This document shows, one piece after another, positions 30,618 to 31,991 of a stretch of DNA of 31,991 nucleotides; the first letter of the stretch is position 1; every line of letters begins with the position of its first letter. The notes under the pieces were generated by a model, which ran no database searches, was not told the origin of the DNA, and saw only the letters and a list, made by a program, of their open reading frames with translations. The DNA is from PALSA-555 sp036521915 (lineage in GTDB: Bacteria; Actinomycetota; Acidimicrobiia; IMCC26256; PALSA-555), in contig DATDGU010000080.1 of the NCBI GenBank assembly GCA_036521915.1, positions 1 to 31,991 on the forward strand, written 5' to 3'. The position numbers and the translations under genes are program-made.

Positions 30618-30866
30618 ATGGCTGATTACGTGATCCCGGAGCCCGAGCCGAAGGAGATCGACGAGAAGCTCGCGATCGAGCTGCGTCATCTTGCGGACAA
30701 CGCGGTCCTGAAGGGCCAGCCGTCGGGGCAGGAGCAGTGTGAGAACTGCCGCTACTACCTCGAGAACACGGCCGAGATCTCGTACTGCTGGCACCCGAAG
30801 CTGCGCATCCTCGTCGGCGCCGACTGGTGGTGCCAGTGGTGGGAGGCGATCCCCGAGGACGGCTAA
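30618..30866 (+). CDS. Small four-cysteine protein with HiPIP-like spacing
   Basis: An 82-residue protein. An acidic N-terminal region (PEPEPKEIDEKLAIELRHL) is followed by Cys41-x2-Cys44-x12-Cys57-x14-Cys72. The context CENCRYY, then SYCWHP, then GADWWCQWW resembles high-potential iron-sulfur proteins (C-x2-C, a later C, and a final GWC-type Cys in an aromatic setting), and would suit a [4Fe-4S] cluster; zinc is the alternative. Exported HiPIPs have a Tat signal, while this has none, so it would be cytosolic. It is divergent from the P450 with a 72-bp shared promoter region. A role as electron donor is possible but only inferred. The longer upstream frame lacks coding character. Confidence 0.75.
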   Translation: MADYVIPEPEPKEIDEKLAIELRHLADNAVLKGQPSGQEQCENCRYYLENTAEISYCWHPKLRILVGADWWCQWWEAIPEDG

Positions 30867-30874
30867 CGGCGCGC

Positions 30875-30897
30875 CTGCTCCGCAGACCGCGGGGCAG
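30875..30897. terminator. 9-bp stem hairpin after the four-cysteine gene
   Basis: CTGCTCCGC pairs with GCGGGGCAG (one T-G wobble) around the loop AGACC, beginning 8 nt after the stop. It lies between convergent genes and is the best hairpin in the window. Confidence 0.5.
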
Positions 30898-30985
30898 CGG
30901 TCACGTCGACGATCGGCACGTGATGATCGCCGTGAACCCGGCCGGGTGAGCGCCAGCCCCGCGTCCACGAGGTAGCGCCGCCGGG

Positions 30986-31507
30986 CTAACGCCCGGTTCG
31001 ACCGTCCACCAGCTCGCGGGTGATGTCCATGTGCCCGACGTGGCGGGCCGTCTCCTCGAGCACGTGGCCGACGACCCAGCGCAGCGTCGTCGGGCGGGCC
31101 TGCGTCGCGGCCGCGACGTCGAAGGACGCCGCGGCGTCCAGGACCGCGTCGGCCCGGCGCGTCTCGCCGCGGTAGAACGCGACGACGGCGTCGGCGGACC
31201 AGCCCTCGGGGACCTCGAACATGTGCTGGCGCCACGTCATGTCCATCGCCTCGCCGGCGAAGAACACCCGGACCCAGAGGCGCTCCATGTAGCCGAGGTG
31301 CACGACGATCGCGCCGAGGGAGTTGGCCGTCGGCGTCGGCCGCCAGCGGAGCTGGGTGTCGTCGAGGTCCTCGAGCTTGAAGATCGCGCTCTCGCGCAGG
31401 TGGGTGATCCACCCGCGCGCCATCGTCATCTCGTCCGCGGGCTCCGCCTCCGCGGGGCGCGGCACCCGGAGCGCGGGCGGCATCTCACGCGCGTCGGGTG
31501 GCGTCAC
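30986..31507 (-). CDS. DinB-like (DUF664) protein
   Basis: A 173-residue four-helix-bundle protein. The family usually carries three metal-binding His: His70 (AIVVHLGYMERLW) and His156/159 in EETARHVGHMDITRE are present, the latter being the standard motif. The N-terminal 25 residues with LRVPRPAEAEPADEMTMARGW are typical for the DUF664 subgroup. The DinB superfamily includes mycothiol- and bacillithiol-dependent transferases, which use the same fold; an actinobacterium could use mycothiol here, but specific evidence is lacking. GTG 31507 is used; ATG 31483 is an alternative. Neither has a clear ribosome site. Confidence 0.85.
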   Translation of the reverse strand: MTPPDAREMPPALRVPRPAEAEPADEMTMARGWITHLRESAIFKLEDLDDTQLRWRPTPTANSLGAIVVHLGYMERLWVRVFFAGEAMDMTWRQHMFEVPEGWSADAVVAFYRGETRRADAVLDAAASFDVAAATQARPTTLRWVVGHVLEETARHVGHMDITRELVDGRTGR

Positions 31508-31603
31508 CGTGGGGAGGTGCCCGGACCGCGATCGACCGTCAACCCCGAGCCGTCGACGTCTCGCCTGGGCGCCGCCGCCCAGCCAGTAGGGATCCAGCGC
31601 GGC

Positions 31604-31991
31604 TCAGCCGCGGCGGGACTCCGCCGCGCAGAACACGCCGGCGATGATGAGCGCGACGCTCGCGATGGCGCAGAGGATGAGCCCGATCCCGATGGTCGCG
31701 GTCACGGTCACGGTGCTCGTGGACAGGTCGGCAGCCCGGTGCTTGATGTTGCCGATGTCGTAGAACGCGGTCCCGGCGGCGATGACCCCGCCGGCGATCG
31801 TGAGGGCGGCGACGAGGCTCTTCTGGCTGGCGAGCAGGAAGATCAACGCCACGACGATCGCGATGCCGAGCGTGATCCGCCCGTCGCCGCTCAGCCCACC
31901 TCGCGTCACCGTGAACCCGCCGGCGCTGGCCTTCACCCAGTTCAGACACGACCCGAGGAGGAGCACGGCCGCGCTGACGAGGACGCTGACC
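31604..31991 (-). CDS. Small multi-TM membrane protein, cut by window end
   Basis: The frame is open to the right edge, so the N-terminus is missing or just outside; a GTG at 31966 is available but would cut the first TM helix (VSVLVSAAVLLLGSCLNWV). The visible part has four hydrophobic segments: the first at the edge, then ITLGIAIVVALIFLLA, SLVAALTIAGGVIAAGTAFY and TATIGIGLILCAIASVALIIAG. Between TM1 and TM2 is a short loop with a Gly-rich GGLSGDG. The layout is a common uncharacterised actinobacterial membrane protein. Nothing indicates a function. Confidence 0.7.
   Translation of the reverse strand, partial: VSVLVSAAVLLLGSCLNWVKASAGGFTVTRGGLSGDGRITLGIAIVVALIFLLASQKSLVAALTIAGGVIAAGTAFYDIGNIKHRAADLSTSTVTVTATIGIGLILCAIASVALIIAGVFCAAESRRG

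Noticed and set aside
30546..31412. N-terminal extension of the second P450 frame
   Set aside because: It overlaps the DinB-like and four-cysteine genes in other frames and has no family likeness; a P450 starting at 30545 has normal length.
1..31991. CRISPR array, tRNA/rRNA genes, insertion sequence or prophage
   Set aside because: No spaced direct repeats, no tRNA cloverleaf or rRNA stretches noticed, and no transposase, integrase or phage structural genes among the translated products.

Overview
The window is GC-rich, uses GTG starts heavily (and TTG at least once), and carries many families typical of Actinomycetota: two cytochromes P450, a SARP-type regulator, an alpha/beta-hydrolase/cyclase fusion, DUF2510 and DinB-like proteins, and branched-chain-amino-acid-type ABC transporters. 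An acidimicrobial or related environmental actinobacterium fits best, but the phylum-level call is an inference. No rRNA, tRNA, CRISPR array, insertion sequence or phage gene was seen. Coding density is high, so this reads as chromosomal and metabolic rather than as a mobile island.

Region 1 (1-4267, + strand): the 3' part of a TauD-type Fe(II)/2-oxoglutarate dioxygenase, a STAS/SEC14-like protein, a SRPBCC protein, a P450 and an alpha/beta-hydrolase/adenylyl cyclase fusion. This looks like oxidative catabolism of an unknown hydrophobic or carboxylic substrate, ending in a signalling protein. Region 2 (4340-9889): small stress and sulfur genes (DUF2510, OsmC, DUF1059, two-domain rhodanese) around a divergent SARP/BTAD regulator, then a membrane protein, an ABM monooxygenase and a hypothetical protein.

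Region 3 (9976-21012) is the most coherent block. A TetR repressor faces a forward run of seven genes: amidohydrolase, large substrate-binding protein, alpha/beta hydrolase, fused LivH-LivM permease, a fused MFS-LivF-LivG polypeptide, and a lipoprotein substrate-binding protein (the last three genes are almost seamlessly joined). Two perfect 15-bp palindromes, 23 bp apart centre to centre, lie in the divergent promoter and are almost certainly the TetR operators. The inferred job is regulated uptake and hydrolysis of one class of small molecule; the ligand is unknown.

Region 4 (21090-31991): two tandem small genes, one resembling the start of a PycTM (Pycsar effector) protein; a gene split by a one-base frameshift; an overlapping three-gene operon (methyltransferase, SnoaL-like, LDH/MDH-like with altered specificity residues); a secreted S1C protease with a membrane-anchored partner; a VanY-like lipoprotein; a phosphoribosyltransferase; an internally duplicated protein; a second P450; a small four-cysteine protein with HiPIP-like spacing; a DinB-like protein; and a membrane protein running off the end.

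Across the window at least seven genes have a TANNNT box 6-8 nt before a GTG or ATG start and no Shine-Dalgarno sequence, which predicts leaderless transcripts. In two of them the upstream gene's stop codon is itself the first half of that box. The best candidates for something new are the MFS-LivF-LivG fusion system with its paired operators, the HiPIP-like protein and the LDH-like operon. I did not find a clear, complete, previously undescribed defence or mobile system.
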